From: Carboxylicivirga litoralis
GTDB taxonomy: Bacteria > Bacteroidota > Bacteroidia > Bacteroidales > Marinilabiliaceae
Reading direction: 5' to 3'
DNA length: 64,000 nt
Assembly (NCBI RefSeq): GCF_025499605.1
Contig: NZ_JAFMVC010000007.1
Location: 1 to 64,000, forward strand
The notes beneath the pieces were generated by a model, which had not been told where the DNA came from, did no database searches, and saw only the letters and a list, made by a program, of their open reading frames with translations. The position numbers and the translations under genes were made by a program. Within the stretch, counting starts at the first letter, position 1. Each line of letters begins with the position of its first letter. Positions 7,976-16,643 of this stretch are shown piece after piece.

Positions 7976-9355
7976 TTAAGGAACAATCACCTTGTCAATA
8001 ACGTGAACTATTCCATTATTACCCTGTACATCAGCAGCAACTACATTGATAGCACCATCAATTGAAACACCACTATCGATGTTGATTGCCAGTGTTTTTT
8101 GCTCATTAAGTGTAGGCACATTTCCGTTACTTAAATCAGTTGAAGCGACGTTTCCACTAACAACATGAGCTAAAAGAATCGGAGTTAAATCTTCTTTGGA
8201 TAAATCTGCAATACCTGTAACTCCAATCGCGGTAAACAATTCTTCAAAAGCAGCATTGGTTGGCGCAAAAACTGTAAACGGACCATCTCCTGACAAAGCA
8301 TCAACCAACTCAGCCTTAACAACAGCTTCCACTAAGATGGAAAAGTTTGCATTATCAATGGCAATATCTACAACGCTTGGAGGCATAATCACTTTATTAA
8401 TCGCATGAATCACTCCATTCGTAGCAACAACATTCGTAGCAACAACCTCACTATCTGAGTTTAAAAACACACCCCCTTCGGTATCGATTTTAACACTCAC
8501 ATTTCGGTCAAATGCAGTACTCAAGGTTGGAAAATATCCGGCTTCTACCATCGATGCAGGTATAAAGTCGCTCATGGCATGGTACAAGATAACTGAACTT
8601 AAAGTTTCTGCACTCAGGTCATCCAATGTGAGATCTGCGTCAGTAAAAAACATATTAAATGCATCATCCGTAGGTGCAAAAACCGTATAAGTTGCACTTT
8701 CATCGGCTAAAGCTTCTACTAAACCTGCTTTAGAAACACCGGCTACCAGTGACGAGAAAGCTGGATTCGCAATAGCATGATCTGTAATACTCATCGGTAA
8801 AATAACTTTATCAATAACGTGTATAACACCATTATCAGCCTCTATATCCGTCGAGGTGATATTAGCCCGACCATTTATCATCGTATTTTCCATATCTACG
8901 TAGAATGACAAACCATAACCATCCATTGGCCCAGTGCTAAGCGTTGAATAATAACCGCTTGAAATCATTGATGCTTTGTTTGTACCTGCAACAACATGGT
9001 ACAATAAAACGCTAGTCAAAACATCGTCTGGAATATCATCCAAACCAGATACGTCCAGTTCATTCAATAAATCGCTAAAAGCTGCGTTTGTTGGAGCAAA
9101 TACAGTGAACTCACTTGTCTTTGTAGCCAAATCATCGTCTAAGCCTACCTTTTGAAGCGCTGCCACCAGAATACTGAAATCGGCATTACCTGCGGCAATG
9201 TCAGTAATAGTCATCGATTCTTCAGGCATAGGATCCATATCGCCTGACTCATCTTTATCGTCGTCGTCTTCACAAGATACATTTACAAATGCTAAACCCA
9301 ATAAAAGCATTATTACCATTAGGTTTCTTCCAAAAATGTCAATAAATCGTTTCAT
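7976..9355 (-). CDS. Fasciclin-domain (FAS1) lipoprotein with three repeats
   Basis: Surface or periplasmic adhesion-type lipoprotein of 459 residues. The signal peptide ends at a lipobox with Cys28 (VNVSC), followed by an acidic tract (EDDDD). In Bacteroidota such an acidic tract after the Cys is associated with export to the cell surface. Three FAS1 domains follow at about 48-187, 190-325 and 328-459. Each has the FTVFAPTNAAF-like H1 segment and a second block containing YH or AH (LLYHVV, ILYHAM, LLAHVV), and each ends NGVIHVIDKVI-like. FAS1 domains mediate adhesion or binding to polysaccharide. The ligand is unknown. It is monocistronic, with a terminator downstream. Confidence 0.9.
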   Translation of the reverse strand: MKRFIDIFGRNLMVIMLLLGLAFVNVSCEDDDDKDESGDMDPMPEESMTITDIAAGNADFSILVAALQKVGLDDDLATKTSEFTVFAPTNAAFSDLLNELDVSGLDDIPDDVLTSVLLYHVVAGTNKASMISSGYYSTLSTGPMDGYGLSFYVDMENTMINGRANITSTDIEADNGVIHVIDKVILPMSITDHAIANPAFSSLVAGVSKAGLVEALADESATYTVFAPTDDAFNMFFTDADLTLDDLSAETLSSVILYHAMSDFIPASMVEAGYFPTLSTAFDRNVSVKIDTEGGVFLNSDSEVVATNVVATNGVIHAINKVIMPPSVVDIAIDNANFSILVEAVVKAELVDALSGDGPFTVFAPTNAAFEELFTAIGVTGIADLSKEDLTPILLAHVVSGNVASTDLSNGNVPTLNEQKTLAINIDSGVSIDGAINVVAADVQGNNGIVHVIDKVIVP

Positions 9356-9566
9356 GTCCTTAATATTTAATGGTTTTTAAAAGGTGATTTGTAAGGAAAA
9401 CTCAACTCAATCATTTTTGTTTAATCTTTTATTCTTTTTCTTAGTCATTTAACCTTCTTCTAAATAAAACTCATTGATTGTTTGATGTTTAATAATTTTA
9501 TTTAGACAAACATATTTTCTATTAAGAGCCTCTCTTATTTTACTTAGTCAAATACTGGAAAAAGAT

Positions 9567-9574
9567 TACCTTTG
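9567..9574 (+). promoter_or_regulatory. Likely -7 element of the yicC-gmk-nadD operon
   Basis: TACCTTTG matches the Bacteroidota -7 consensus TAnnTTTG and ends 26 nt before the yicC start. A clear TTTG at -33 is not seen; TTAG occurs at about the right distance. Confidence 0.45.
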
Positions 9575-9600
9575 AGCTTTACTTGTAATATTAGAAACTT

Positions 9601-10476
9601 ATGATTCAGTCGATGACCGGTTATGGGAAAGCAGTATGCGAGCTCCCTAATAAAAAAATAAGCATTGAAATAAAATCACTCAACAGCAAACAGTTAGACC
9701 TCAATACACGTCTACCAAACCTGTACCGGGAAAAAGAAATTGAAGTCAGAAGTTTATTGGGCAAACAATTATCAAGAGGCAAAATTGACTTAAGTTTTTA
9801 TGTGGAAGCTGCCACCTCAGATAAAATTACCAAAATCAATCAGCAGGTTATCGCTAATTATCACGAGCAATTGAAGAATATTGCCAATAACCTCGGCCTC
9901 GATAACTCTACCGATTATCTGAAGGTTATTATGCCTTTGCCCGATACGGTAAAAGTGGAACTGGCTGAGCTGGATGAGGAAGAGTGGAAAGCTATTTCAA
10001 ACACGTTAAGTGAGGCGATTAAGGACATTACAGCATTCAGAAGAAGTGAAGGTCAGGCCCTTGAAGCTGATATTAAAGACCGAATTAAAATGATTGGTGA
10101 ACTTTTAAACGAGGTTCCTAATTATGAATCACAGCGCATTGAAAAAATCAAGACGCGTATACGTGAAAACCTGGAAGAACTTGGGCAAAGTAACAAAATA
10201 GATGAAAACCGCTTTGAACAGGAAATCATCTTTTATTTGGAAAAACTCGATGTAACCGAGGAGAAAGTAAGACTGAGCAATCACCTTAACTATTTCATGG
10301 AAACCATCGAAAGCACTGAACCCGTTGGTAAAAAACTCGGTTTTATCAGTCAGGAGATTGGCCGGGAAATAAATACCCTCGGATCAAAAGCCAACGATGC
10401 CGATCTGCAAAAGATAGTTATTCGCATGAAAGACGAGTTAGAGAAAATTAAAGAACAAATATTAAATGTGCTTTAA
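9601..10476 (+). CDS. YicC/YloC family endoribonuclease
   Basis: Cytoplasmic protein of 291 residues of the YicC family. Members are RNases that act on RNA or small-RNA turnover; the gene commonly sits next to gmk, as here. The N-terminus MIQSMTGYGKA and the C-terminal DUF1732 block (GREINTLGSKANDADLQKI) are diagnostic. The middle is rich in charged helices. The ATG at 9601 is the only sensible start. The stop codon touches the inverted-repeat element at 10476-10681, which separates the gene from gmk. The first A of that element is the last base of the TAA stop codon. Confidence 0.9.
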   Translation: MIQSMTGYGKAVCELPNKKISIEIKSLNSKQLDLNTRLPNLYREKEIEVRSLLGKQLSRGKIDLSFYVEAATSDKITKINQQVIANYHEQLKNIANNLGLDNSTDYLKVIMPLPDTVKVELAELDEEEWKAISNTLSEAIKDITAFRRSEGQALEADIKDRIKMIGELLNEVPNYESQRIEKIKTRIRENLEELGQSNKIDENRFEQEIIFYLEKLDVTEEKVRLSNHLNYFMETIESTEPVGKKLGFISQEIGREINTLGSKANDADLQKIVIRMKDELEKIKEQILNVL

Positions 10477-10681
10477 GAAACTGTTTAAGTTTTATCCTTC
10501 GGTTTATTTTGACGACTTAAGCCCTCATATTTCTGCAAAACTTCTTTAAATAGCGATGCTATTGTTCATTCTGTGTCTATTGTTTATCGCATTCACGAAT
10601 TTCATTTCGCATTAGTTTTGCTTCATCTGAGAACATAATTCATTCAAAATAACTCACAAAAACAAAATTTAAACAGTTTCT
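10476..10681. mobile_element. MITE-like element with 18-bp terminal inverted repeats
   Basis: The ends AGAAACTGTTTAAGTTTT (10476-10493) and its inverted copy (10664-10681) match at 17 of 18 positions. The 206-nt interior has no open frame of note and carries a central hairpin AATAGC-GAT-GCTATT (10549-10563). This is the structure of a non-autonomous miniature transposable element. A clear target-site duplication is not seen. Confidence 0.6.
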
Positions 10682-10713
10682 AAGTAATCGTCCAACACTA
10701 CAAAAACTCCCCA

Positions 10714-11322
10714 GTGAAAGATTTCTGTTACCATACGACCGTCAACAAAACAAAAAAAGAAGGTAAACTCATTATATTTTCAGCGCCATCAGGCTCGGGC
10801 AAAAGTACTATCGTACAAGCCTTGCTAGACAAAGGCTTTAATCTGGAATTCTCTATATCAGCCACAAGCCGGGCACCTCGTGGAAATGAAAGAAATGGGG
10901 TAGAATATCATTTCTTGTCGCCAGACGAATTCAGAGCTAAAATTGCCGAAGGTGCTTTCCTGGAGTGGGAAGAAGTGTATAAAAACACCTATTATGGCAC
11001 ATTGAAAAGTGAGGTAGATCGCATCTGTACAGCCGGTAACAATATTGTTTTTGATGTTGATGTTGTTGGAGGAGTTAATATCAAAAAAATGTACGGCGAT
11101 AAAGCACTGAGTATATTCGTTCAGCCCCCCTCTATTGAAGAGTTGAGAAACAGGCTTACCAGCAGAGGTACTGATTCCTCTGAAAAAATTGATATGCGCA
11201 TTGCCAAAGCTGAAAAAGAATTGACCTTTGCACCAGAATTTGATAAGGTTATTGTGAACGATAAGCTTGAACAGGCTCTTGAAGAAACAGAGAAAGCACT
11301 TGCCAGCTTTTTAATTAAATAA
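10714..11322 (+). CDS. gmk: Guanylate kinase
   Basis: Phosphorylates GMP (and dGMP) to GDP with ATP, an essential step of purine nucleotide synthesis. The protein has 202 residues, the family's usual length. The P-loop SAPSGSGKST lies at about 23-32, followed by the GMP-binding region SATSRAPRGNERNGVEYHF. The C-terminus carries the lid and the NDKLEQALEE helix. No ATG fits the N-terminus; the GTG at 10714 is used. A shorter start is unlikely because the P-loop follows soon after. It is 6 nt upstream of nadD, so the two are cotranscribed. Confidence 0.95.
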   Translation: MKDFCYHTTVNKTKKEGKLIIFSAPSGSGKSTIVQALLDKGFNLEFSISATSRAPRGNERNGVEYHFLSPDEFRAKIAEGAFLEWEEVYKNTYYGTLKSEVDRICTAGNNIVFDVDVVGGVNIKKMYGDKALSIFVQPPSIEELRNRLTSRGTDSSEKIDMRIAKAEKELTFAPEFDKVIVNDKLEQALEETEKALASFLIK

Positions 11323-11328
11323 ACTTCC

Positions 11329-11904
11329 ATGAAATCAGTAGGTTTGTTTTTTGGCTCATTCAATCCCATTCATATTGGGCATTTGGCACTTGCCAACTAC
11401 ATGCTTGCTTTTGAAGACCTAGATGAAATCTGGTTTGTCGTTAGCCCCCAAAACCCTTTTAAAAAGGCCGATGACTTATTAAGTGCAGAACATCGTATAG
11501 AAATGGTGCGATTGGCAATTCAGCACCAAAAGAGCTATCGGGTGGAAGCCATAGAGCTCAGCTTACCTGTCCCATCTTATACTATTGATACGCTGAAAGC
11601 ACTTGAGGGTAAGCACCCTAACTGTCAATTCAGTATTATTATGGGAGCTGACAATATTGTTCGTTTCAACAAATGGAAGGCGGCAGATGAAATTATGGAC
11701 AAACACCAGTTATTGGTTTATCCGCGGCTGGGCTACTCCATCAACGATGGGCAATTACCTGCTAATTGTAAATTAACGAATGCTCCCTTGGTTGAATTGG
11801 CATCCACCGACATTCGCTCATGGATCAAAGTGGGAAAAGAAGTACCCTACTTAATTCCTGAAGTGGCCTTTGAGTACATCAAAACAAACAATCTCTACAA
11901 ATAA
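11329..11904 (+). CDS. nadD: Nicotinate-nucleotide adenylyltransferase
   Basis: Transfers AMP from ATP to nicotinate mononucleotide, giving deamido-NAD in NAD synthesis. The protein has 191 residues with the nucleotidyltransferase signature GSFNPIHIGHL (about 9-19) and the C-terminal STDIRSWI block (the ISSTxIR motif). The SIIMGADN segment is also typical. It is the last gene of the yicC-gmk-nadD group, 6 nt after gmk. Confidence 0.94.
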   Translation: MKSVGLFFGSFNPIHIGHLALANYMLAFEDLDEIWFVVSPQNPFKKADDLLSAEHRIEMVRLAIQHQKSYRVEAIELSLPVPSYTIDTLKALEGKHPNCQFSIIMGADNIVRFNKWKAADEIMDKHQLLVYPRLGYSINDGQLPANCKLTNAPLVELASTDIRSWIKVGKEVPYLIPEVAFEYIKTNNLYK

Positions 11905-11986
11905 ACCTTTTTAAAACAGAGATGGCCGGAAAGCACTTTTGCCATCCGACCATTCATCCATAACTAAAGGTATAAACTAATAAATA

Positions 11987-13045
11987 CTATTCTAATACGA
12001 TAAATACGGGAAAGTGATCGCTATATCCTCCCATGTATCTATTTCCCACATAAGTTCTTAATGGATAGCCTTTATACTTCCCATCCTGTTCACGCAATTG
12101 CTCTGAGTCGTATATATAGGCATTGCGAAAACGTAAACCAGTCGTTTTATTTAATAGGTTCTGCGAAATAATAATCTGGTCAAACATATTCCAGTAGCCC
12201 CGATAACAAAGTGTTCCCACTCCCTCCTGGTGCTTTTCGGCAAGAGGGTTATACAAATCATTACCGCTTAAATCATTTTTAACAACAGCCCTCAACTCAT
12301 CTTTAACGCTAACATTATTCGGATCATCATTTAAATCTCCCATCACAATAATATTAGCATCCTTATCCAGAGTTTGCAATGAATCAACAATAGAGCGCGT
12401 CAATTGCGCCGCTGCTTTTCGCGATGGTCGACTTCGCTCCTCACCGCCATAACGTGAAGGCCAATGATTAACAACCACATGGAATTGCTCTCCTTTTAAT
12501 TGACCACTTACTAACAATTGATCGCGGGTAAAAACTCGCGCTCCATCTTCCTGATCATATATATAAAGAGGTAGTGCATCAACATTATCCACCTTGAAAT
12601 AATTTGATCGGTACAACAAAGCAACATCTATACCTCTTTTATCAGGCGAATCCTGATGCACTATCTGATAATTATAAGCTTTTAAGTTGGGATGGTTTAC
12701 TAAATCTTCCAAAACACTCCTGTTTTCAACTTCACACAAACCAATAATGGCAGGCCCCGCATTTAATACAGTATCCCCTAAAGCACCAATAATAGCTGAC
12801 ATATTTGCCAATTTAACTTCATATCGTTCCGCATCCCATGCCTTCTTGCCCTTAGGTGTAAACTCCTCATCACGAACTTCGGGGGTATCAATTGTATCAA
12901 ATAGGTTTTCCAGATTATAAAAACCAATAACAACTGATTCAGAAGCCGCATTATTCTTTTCTCCTGACGAAAAACACGACGACAACAGGGTTATCGAAGC
13001 CAATAAAACAAATACAAATCTATATTTTAACATATTCAATTTCAT
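11987..13045 (-). CDS. Secreted endonuclease/exonuclease/phosphatase-fold lipoprotein
   Basis: Protein of 352 residues with a signal peptide and lipobox (LLSSC). The mature part belongs to the EEP superfamily (DNase I/inositol phosphatase fold). Recognisable blocks are FYNLENLFDT, GLCEVENR (metal-binding Glu), VNHWPSR, MGDLNDDP and the C-terminal SDHFPV with the catalytic Asp-His. The substrate is unknown: extracellular DNA/RNA or phosphodiesters are possible. Its place on the outer side of the cell suggests nutrient or phosphate scavenging, which is inference. It stands alone on the minus strand, convergent with nadD. Confidence 0.85.
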   Translation of the reverse strand: MKLNMLKYRFVFVLLASITLLSSCFSSGEKNNAASESVVIGFYNLENLFDTIDTPEVRDEEFTPKGKKAWDAERYEVKLANMSAIIGALGDTVLNAGPAIIGLCEVENRSVLEDLVNHPNLKAYNYQIVHQDSPDKRGIDVALLYRSNYFKVDNVDALPLYIYDQEDGARVFTRDQLLVSGQLKGEQFHVVVNHWPSRYGGEERSRPSRKAAAQLTRSIVDSLQTLDKDANIIVMGDLNDDPNNVSVKDELRAVVKNDLSGNDLYNPLAEKHQEGVGTLCYRGYWNMFDQIIISQNLLNKTTGLRFRNAYIYDSEQLREQDGKYKGYPLRTYVGNRYMGGYSDHFPVFIVLE

Positions 13046-13338
13046 TTATCGGCCGAAAAGTACAAAATATAGATTTAAAAACACAACTTCACACACTAAT
13101 ATACAACACTTTAATATTTACTTAACAGCACATTCAATAATCAAAACAGACCTACTGGTCTAGTTGATAATAAATTAATAGCCATTTCTTTCTTTGCTAA
13201 ATTCCCTCAAATATTATTCGAAAAACCTATTGCTACTTTTCTATTTTTTTTGTCAATTTGCACTGATGCCATAATCACGTGCGCATCGTTTATTATCATC
13301 AATAATACAGTACATTACGTTTTATTATTTCTTATAAA
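13046..13338. other. Divergent intergenic region
   Basis: This 293-nt gap between two divergent genes must hold both promoters. No strong consensus promoter, repeat or RNA structure was recognised. Confidence 0.4.
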
Positions 13339-14532
13339 ATGGGTAAAGTTTTAATCATTGGAGCTGGTGGTGTTGGTACCGTAGTGGCTCACAAGATGGC
13401 TTCACTGCCATCTGTTTTTACTGAAATTATGCTTGCCAGCCGCACAAAAAGTAAGTGCGATGCTATTGCTGAGCGTATTGGTGGAAATCGCATCCAAACA
13501 GGACAAGTGGATGCTGATAATGTACCTGAATTAGTTGAACTAATTAATGAGTTCAAGCCTGATATTGTAGTCAATGTGGCACTTCCTTATCAGGATTTAA
13601 CCATTATGGACGCCTGTCTGGAGACTAAAACAGCCTACCTGGACACAGCTAATTACGAACCAATTGACGAAGCCAAATTTGAATACAAATGGCAATGGGC
13701 CTATCAGGACAAATTTAAAGAAGCTGGTATTACCGCAATTTTGGGTTGTGGTTTCGACCCAGGTGTAACAAGTATTTTCACCGCCCATGCGGCTAAACAT
13801 CACTTCGATGAAATTCAGTATCTGGATATTGTTGATTGTAATGGAGGTGATCATGGAAAAGCGTTTGCAACTAACTTCAATCCTGAGATTAACATCCGCG
13901 AAGTCACACAAAAGGGCAAGTACTGGGAAAATGGCCAGTGGGTGGAAACAGAACCACATGAAATACACAAACCTTTGAACTACCCCAATATTGGCGAACG
14001 TGAATCATACGTTATTTATCACGAAGAGTTAGAATCATTAACCAAAAACTTCCCATCATTGAAGCGTGCCCGTTTCTGGATGACCTTTGGCCAGGAGTAC
14101 CTGACTCATTTGAGAGTGATTCAGAATATAGGCATGGCAGGCATCGAACCAATTATGTATGAAGGTAAGGAGATTGTACCTATCCAATTCCTGAAAGCCG
14201 TATTGCCAGATCCGGGTGATTTAGGTGAGAACTACACGGGTGAAACATCGATTGGCTGTCGCATCAGAGGTTTGAAAGATGGTAAGGAGAAAACCTATTA
14301 CATCTACAACAATTGCAAACACCAGGATGCCTATAACGAAACGGGTGCACAAGGCGTGAGTTACACAACAGGTGTGCCAGCAACCATTGGTGCCATGATG
14401 TACCTGCAAGGCCTTTGGAAAAAAGAAGGTGTATATAATGTAGAAGAATTCAATCCAGATCCGTTTATGGAACAGCTAAACAAACTTGGCTTACCATGGG
14501 TTGAACAACACGATGTTGATATTGAGTTATAA
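13339..14532 (+). CDS. Carboxynorspermidine/carboxyspermidine dehydrogenase (saccharopine dehydrogenase family)
   Basis: NADPH-dependent enzyme that joins aspartate semialdehyde with a diamine (putrescine or diaminopropane) to form carboxyspermidine or carboxynorspermidine. This is the first step of the alternative spermidine route. The protein has 397 residues with a Rossmann motif GAGGVG (8-13), followed by the saccharopine-dehydrogenase-like CGFDPGV segment. The matching decarboxylase nspC lies downstream after one intervening gene, which strongly supports the polyamine assignment over lysine metabolism. Which diamine is used cannot be read from the sequence. It has its own terminator at 14557-14580. 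Confidence 0.88.
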   Translation: MGKVLIIGAGGVGTVVAHKMASLPSVFTEIMLASRTKSKCDAIAERIGGNRIQTGQVDADNVPELVELINEFKPDIVVNVALPYQDLTIMDACLETKTAYLDTANYEPIDEAKFEYKWQWAYQDKFKEAGITAILGCGFDPGVTSIFTAHAAKHHFDEIQYLDIVDCNGGDHGKAFATNFNPEINIREVTQKGKYWENGQWVETEPHEIHKPLNYPNIGERESYVIYHEELESLTKNFPSLKRARFWMTFGQEYLTHLRVIQNIGMAGIEPIMYEGKEIVPIQFLKAVLPDPGDLGENYTGETSIGCRIRGLKDGKEKTYYIYNNCKHQDAYNETGAQGVSYTTGVPATIGAMMYLQGLWKKEGVYNVEEFNPDPFMEQLNKLGLPWVEQHDVDIEL

Positions 14533-14556
14533 AGCAATAACTAAGTATACCTAAAA

Positions 14557-14580
14557 AGCTGTCCAAAGGACAGCTTTTTT
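14557..14580 (+). terminator. Rho-independent terminator after the carboxyspermidine dehydrogenase gene
   Basis: The perfect 8-bp stem AGCTGTCC-AAA-GGACAGCT (14557-14575) is followed by a long T-run, 24 nt after the stop codon. Confidence 0.9.
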
Positions 14581-14945
14581 TTTGCATCCCTACAAATCAC
14601 TATGACACATAACCACCTTTACATTTTTCATTTTGTAACTAAATAGTGTGTTATTGTAATAATTTGCATTTTTAATAATTATTGAGATACCCCCCTTTTT
14701 TTATTATTTGAACCAACCACCATTCACTCAATTCCACTCACACCCCCTTTTTTAAGCTCTTTCGCACAAGCATTAAAATAACAATACTCACAACCACCCC
14801 CACAATTTAGATATTACTATTTGTTATTTATTTTATCTTTTTACTTATTTTTTGATAGTTTTTCTTGTTTTTAAATAATGATTCATTACTTTTGAATCAG
14901 AATATAAAACAATTTACTCCATTACTAATTAAAAATATAATTGTC
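14581..14945. other. Upstream region of asnB
   Basis: This AT-rich, C-tract-rich stretch has no gene. It ends with the strong promoter at 14864-14894. The segment around 14690-14760 has runs of C (CCCCC) that look like degenerate spacer sequence. Confidence 0.4.
14864..14894 (+). promoter_or_regulatory. Promoter of asnB
   Basis: CTTG (14864-14867) and TACTTTTG (14887-14894) are separated by exactly 19 nt, close to the TTTG-N19-TAnnTTTG consensus. The position shows that the start codon is the ATG at 14946, not an earlier in-frame codon. Confidence 0.65.
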
Positions 14946-16532
14946 ATGTGTGGATTTGCAGTTTATACAGGAAGCGACAAAATGGACAAACTTAAGTTTG
15001 CCAGAGAGTTTAAAAAGATCCAATACCGTGGACCTGATAACTCAATAACAAGAGATTTTGATGATAATGGCTGGATGGGATTCCACCGTTTAAGCATTAT
15101 GGATGTTTCTGCAAATGGTAATCAGCCTTTAGTTTATAAGCACATTAATTTGGTATGTAATGGAGAAGTATATAATTACAATGCGCTTAAAACAAAATAT
15201 GAGAATTCGTTTGAATTTAAATCATCAAGTGACTGCGAGGTAATTATTCCTTTGTTCCTTGAAAAAGGCATTGAAGAAACAGCTAAATCACTGGATGCTG
15301 AATTCGTATTCGTCATTTACGACTCAGTTGCCAAAAAATACTTTGCAGCACGCGATCCTATCGGTATTCGTCCGTTATTTTACGGTCACGATAAAGATGG
15401 TGCCATCATGTTTGCCAGCGAAATGAAGTCATTGCACGACCTATGCGATGATGTAAAACCATTTCCTCCGGGGCATTATTATGACGGTGAATCCATCAAA
15501 CAGTACCGCGACATTTCTAAAGTTGAGAAGTTTGTTGATCACGAACAGGATGAAATATTTATGAACATCAATCATTACCTGACAAAAGGTATTGAAAAGC
15601 GTTTGCATGCTGATGTTCCGGTTGGTTTCTTATTGAGTGGCGGTCTGGATTCGAGCCTGGTGTGTGCCGTAGGCGCCCGCATGCTGAATAAGCCAATACG
15701 CACCTTTGCCGTTGGTATTGAAGACGACCCGATTGACACTAAATATGCCCGTATTGTAGCAGATTACTTAGGAGCCGATCACACCGAAGTGCTATTTAAA
15801 CGTCAGGATATTTTTGATTCACTAAGTCACTTGATATACTGTATCGAAACCTACGACATTACCACCATTCGTGCATCTATGGGTATGTACATGGTTTGTA
15901 AATACGTTTCGGAAAATACCGACATCAAAGTACTGATGACCGGCGAAATTAGTGATGAAATTTTTGGTTATAAATACACCGACTTTGCACCGTCACCGGA
16001 AGCTTTCCAGCAAGAAGCAGAGAAGCGACTGAAAGAAATTTACATGTACGATGTATTGCGGGCCGACCGAAGCATCTCCTGTAACGGCTTGGAAGCCCGC
16101 GTACCATTTGGCGACCTGGATTTCGTAGAGTACGTGATGAGCATTCAACCTGAGAAAAAAATGAACTTCACAGGTATTGGAAAATACTTGTTGCGCAAAG
16201 CTTTTGAAGGTGATTATCTGCCAAAAGATATTTTATATCGCGAAAAAGCAGCCTTCTCTGATGCCGTGGGGCACAGCGTCGTTGACTACTTAAAAGCTTA
16301 TGCAGAAGAAATGTATAGCGATGAGGAGTTTGAAGCCAAAAAAGCAAAATATACGCATGCCACTCCTATTTCTAAAGAGTCATTAATGTATCGTGAAATA
16401 TTTGAACAACACTTCCCAGGCAGGAGCCAATCAGTGAAAGATTTCTGGATGCCAAACAAAGAATGGGAAAATTGCGATGTGAATGACCCAAGTGCCCGTG
16501 TGTTGCCTAACTACGGAAAAAGCGGAGAATAG
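14946..16532 (+). CDS. asnB: Asparagine synthetase B (glutamine-hydrolysing)
   Basis: Makes L-asparagine from aspartate, ATP and glutamine. The protein has 528 residues from the ATG at 14946, which places the catalytic glutaminase Cys at position 2 (MCGFAVYTG). The N-terminal class II amidotransferase domain (about 1-190) includes YRGPDNS and CNGEVYN. The synthetase domain has the PP-loop SGGLDSS at 231-237 and the GEISDEIFGYKY segment. The frame could start earlier at 14865, but that would bury Cys2 and overlap the promoter. It is placed between two polyamine genes in the same direction, with separate promoter and terminator signals, so a shared function is not implied. Confidence 0.94.
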   Translation: MCGFAVYTGSDKMDKLKFAREFKKIQYRGPDNSITRDFDDNGWMGFHRLSIMDVSANGNQPLVYKHINLVCNGEVYNYNALKTKYENSFEFKSSSDCEVIIPLFLEKGIEETAKSLDAEFVFVIYDSVAKKYFAARDPIGIRPLFYGHDKDGAIMFASEMKSLHDLCDDVKPFPPGHYYDGESIKQYRDISKVEKFVDHEQDEIFMNINHYLTKGIEKRLHADVPVGFLLSGGLDSSLVCAVGARMLNKPIRTFAVGIEDDPIDTKYARIVADYLGADHTEVLFKRQDIFDSLSHLIYCIETYDITTIRASMGMYMVCKYVSENTDIKVLMTGEISDEIFGYKYTDFAPSPEAFQQEAEKRLKEIYMYDVLRADRSISCNGLEARVPFGDLDFVEYVMSIQPEKKMNFTGIGKYLLRKAFEGDYLPKDILYREKAAFSDAVGHSVVDYLKAYAEEMYSDEEFEAKKAKYTHATPISKESLMYREIFEQHFPGRSQSVKDFWMPNKEWENCDVNDPSARVLPNYGKSGE

Positions 16533-16567
16533 ACAAACATTAGCCATAAAAACAAAAGTCTGCTAAA

Positions 16568-16597
16568 GGCCGTTACCTGCATGGGTAGCGGTCTTTG
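16568..16597 (+). terminator. Probable terminator after asnB
   Basis: GGCCGTTACC (16568-16577) pairs with GGTAGCGGTC (16584-16593), with two mismatched or G-U positions. It is followed by a weak T-rich stretch. Confidence 0.55.
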
Positions 16598-16643
16598 CAT
16601 TTTAATTCGTTTGATTTCTTATTTTTGCGTAAAATATGATGCT

